A DNA stretch of 61,899 bases from a virus: positions 1-61,899 of the IMG/VR virus record IMGVR_UViG_3300044703_000081. One strand, written 5' to 3'. Numbering within the stretch: the stretch's first letter is position 1; each line of letters begins with the position of its first letter. Below, one piece after another: positions 60,241 through 61,899 of this stretch. Position numbers and translations under genes: made by a program. The notes under the pieces are model-generated. The model made no database searches. It saw only the letters and a list, made by a program, of their open reading frames with translations, and was not told where the DNA came from.

Positions 60241-61830
60241 ATGACCCGCTGCGCCATCTACGGCCGCTTCTCCGACGACAAGCAGAACGAGCGATCGGCG
60301 CGCGACCAGATCGCGCTGTGCCGCCACTATGCCGCCCGTCACGGCTGGCAGGTGATCGAGACCTTTGCCGACGAAGGCGTGTCGGGCGCCTCCATCCACG
60401 GCCGCCTCGAATACGAGCGCATGCTCGGCGCCGCCGTCGCCGGCCGCTTCGACGTCATCCTGGCGGAAGATCTCGATCGGCTCTCGCGCAACCAGGGCGA
60501 CATCGCCAAGCTCTACGAGCAATTGAGCTACGCCGACGTCGAGGTGCACACGCTCGCCGACGGCCTGGTGAACGAAATGCACATCGGCATGAAGGGCACG
60601 ATGAGCGCGCTCTTTCTCAAGGGCCTCCGGCTCAAGACCTGGCGCGGCAATTCGGCCAAGGTGCGCGACGGCCTCGCCGGCGGCGGGCTGACCTACGGCT
60701 ATGCGCCCGGCGCGGCCAAGGGCGAGCGCATCATCGTCGAGCACCAGGCCGCCGTCGTGCTGCGCATCTTCGAGGAATACGACGCCGGCCGCTCGCCGCG
60801 CGCGATCGCCGCCGGGCTCAACGCCGACGGCATCAAGCCGCCGCGCGGCTGTGACTGGATCGCCTCCGCGATCAACGGCAACCCCAAGCGCGGCTCCGGC
60901 ATCATCCACAACACGCTCTATGACGGCCGCCTGATCTGGAACCGGGTCGCCATGCGCAAGGACCCGCGCACCGGCAAGCGGGTGTCCCGCCCCAATCCGG
61001 CAAGCGACTGGATCGAGGTCGCCGTGCCGGCGCTGCGCATCGTGCCGGCGGATCTGTTCGCGCGCGTGCAGGCGAAGAACGCCGCCCGCGCCAAGCTGCG
61101 CCCCGAGCGATCGCGCCGCCCGCGCCATCTGCTGGCCGGGCTGCTGCGCTGCGGCTGCTGCGGCGCCGCGATGGCCATCAACAACGGCGGCCACGACAGC
61201 CGCCGCATCTATTGCGGGCGTCGCAAGGAAGGCGGCCGCTGCCCCAACGGCCATACCTACAAGCTCGCGCCGATCGAGCAGCGGGTGATCGTGGCGCTCA
61301 AGGCGCAGCTCACCGACCCGCGCGCGATCGAGCGCGCGCTCACCACCTACCGGGCCGAGCGCAAGCGCCTGGCGCAGGAATCCGAGGGCAAGCGCGCGAC
61401 CCTCGAGCGCAGCCTCGCGCAGGCCAAGCGCGCCATCGACCGCATCGTCGACGCCATCGCCGACGGCTCGCTGTCGAGCCCCGAGGCGGCAGTCAGGCTG
61501 CCGGACTTGCGGCGCCAGCGCGAGGGCGCCGAGAGCGAGCTCGCCCGCCTGACACCGCCGTCCAAAGTGGTGGCACTGCACCCGACCGCGGTCAGCCGCT
61601 ACCTCGCGGCCGTCGAGACGCTGTCGGTCACGCTGGCCGCACGGATCCTCGATACAGACGGGGAAGCCGCCGCCGCCTTGCGCGAGCTGGTGGAGAGCGT
61701 GGTCGTTCACCCGGGAGAGGGCGCGCCGGCGGTCAATGTCACCGGCCGACTGGCGATGCTCACCGGCGCAAGGCTGTTTCCAACGTTGGTAGCGGGGGCC
61801 GGATTTGAACCGGCGACCTCCGGATTATGA
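60241..61830 (+). CDS. Large serine integrase
   Basis: A 529-residue serine recombinase. The catalytic Ser is S11 in CAIYGRFSDDKQ, with Arg residues in DLDRLSRNQ. Then come the recombinase domain (YGYAPGAAKGERIIVEHQAA; SPRAIAAGLNADGIKPPRG), a zinc-binding part (LRCGCCGAAMAINNGG ... YCGRRKEGGRCPNG) and a coiled coil (about residues 370-440). It integrates and, with a directionality factor, excises the phage. The 3' end runs through attR into the tRNA. In the free circle the end would instead use the left-arm sequence (AGSRRQEPPFDGGFAFSA), giving about 537 residues. Confidence 0.93.
   Translation: MTRCAIYGRFSDDKQNERSARDQIALCRHYAARHGWQVIETFADEGVSGASIHGRLEYERMLGAAVAGRFDVILAEDLDRLSRNQGDIAKLYEQLSYADVEVHTLADGLVNEMHIGMKGTMSALFLKGLRLKTWRGNSAKVRDGLAGGGLTYGYAPGAAKGERIIVEHQAAVVLRIFEEYDAGRSPRAIAAGLNADGIKPPRGCDWIASAINGNPKRGSGIIHNTLYDGRLIWNRVAMRKDPRTGKRVSRPNPASDWIEVAVPALRIVPADLFARVQAKNAARAKLRPERSRRPRHLLAGLLRCGCCGAAMAINNGGHDSRRIYCGRRKEGGRCPNGHTYKLAPIEQRVIVALKAQLTDPRAIERALTTYRAERKRLAQESEGKRATLERSLAQAKRAIDRIVDAIADGSLSSPEAAVRLPDLRRQREGAESELARLTPPSKVVALHPTAVSRYLAAVETLSVTLAARILDTDGEAAAALRELVESVVVHPGEGAPAVNVTGRLAMLTGARLFPTLVAGAGFEPATSGL
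61786..61799. repeat. attR core (14-bp direct repeat)
   Basis: Second copy of TTGGTAGCGGGGGC. It covers the CCA end, discriminator and 3' acceptor strand of the tRNA-Met gene on the minus strand, and the last codons of the integrase gene on the plus strand. Confidence 0.85.
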
Positions 61831-61863
61831 TTCCGCTGCTCTAACCAACTGAGCTACCCCGCC
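61787..61863 (-). tRNA. tRNA-Met(CAU), elongator type (host, integration target)
   Basis: A 77-nt cloverleaf with encoded CCA. The acceptor arm GGCGGGG pairs with CCCCGCT (G1-T72 wobble), the D arm is GCTC/GAGC, the anticodon loop ATCATAA gives CAU, and the T arm is GCCGG/CCGGC. Position 27-43 is a G-G mismatch. The 3' end faces the prophage and lies in the attachment core, so integration leaves the tRNA sequence intact. Confidence 0.9.
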
Positions 61864-61899
61864 ATCAGTAAAATCAATGCTTTAGGGAAGTAGATCGTT

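Noticed and set aside
60061-61710. A 549-residue minus-strand frame over the integrase
   Set aside because: Composition is typical of an antisense shadow; the integrase has all catalytic and zinc motifs.

Overview
The window holds one essentially complete prophage of about 61.1 kb with only short host flanks. The host looks like a GC-rich alphaproteobacterium, probably order Hyphomicrobiales near Bradyrhizobium, Rhodopseudomonas or Afipia. This rests on the PmtA-like phospholipid N-methyltransferase on the left flank and the GapR-like and DUF3297 proteins in the phage. It is an inference from sequence character, not a database match. A 14-bp direct repeat (698-711 and 61786-61799) marks the junctions. 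The right copy is the 3' end of a host tRNA-Met(CAU). The left copy lies in the last codons of the pmtA-like gene. The intact host therefore had pmtA and the tRNA convergent and overlapping, and a large serine integrase inserted the phage between them.

Layout. (1) 838-1221 is a small rightward cargo gene facing a strong terminator. (2) 33420 down to 1357 is one long leftward late operon. It holds a gpZ-like protein, small terminase, a phage-borne initiator-like tRNA, large terminase, portal, a protease with nested scaffold, decoration protein and lambda-type capsid. A P2-type contractile tail follows (V, W, J, I, fibres, sheath, tube, E/E' frameshift chaperones, tape measure, U, X, D), and then lysis genes (NlpC/P60-like enzyme, small membrane proteins, GH19 endolysin, overlapping spanins). 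The virion should be a myovirus with a lambda-like head and a P2-like tail. (3) 34034-38640 is a rightward block of five unknown genes, a helix-turn-helix protein and a HerA/YjgR-like ATPase; two of its genes carry a repeated three-hairpin leader. (4) 54610 down to 38670 is the leftward early operon, mostly joined by 4-base ATGA or GTGA overlaps. It starts with a Cro-like gene and includes an HD-domain protein, a DUF5131 protein, three different DNA methyltransferases (a DUF4326-ParB-MT-A70 fusion, a helicase-methyltransferase fusion and a repeat-rich C5 enzyme), a replication initiator carrying iterons inside its gene, and many small zinc-ribbon-like proteins. (5) 54694-61830 runs rightward: S24-type repressor, three tiny membrane peptides, GapR-like protein, nuclease-like protein, SNF2-like helicase, a C2H2 zinc-finger miniprotein, small genes and the integrase. 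One secreted protein gene (55396-55788) is reversed within it.

How it works together. Palindromes of the form GGTACANNNTGTACC lie on both sides of the repressor gene and probably set the lysogenic switch between the repressor and the leftward early operon. The initiator and its in-gene iterons probably form the phage origin. The methyltransferases probably protect phage DNA from restriction. The frameshift site, nested scaffold and overlapping spanins are compact solutions known from lambda and P2.

Points of most novelty are the covarying three-hairpin leaders, the iterons kept in two reading frames, the initiator-like tRNA inside the late operon, the multi-domain methyltransferase fusions, the HerA-like ATPase block, and the way integration swaps the C-termini of both pmtA and the integrase.
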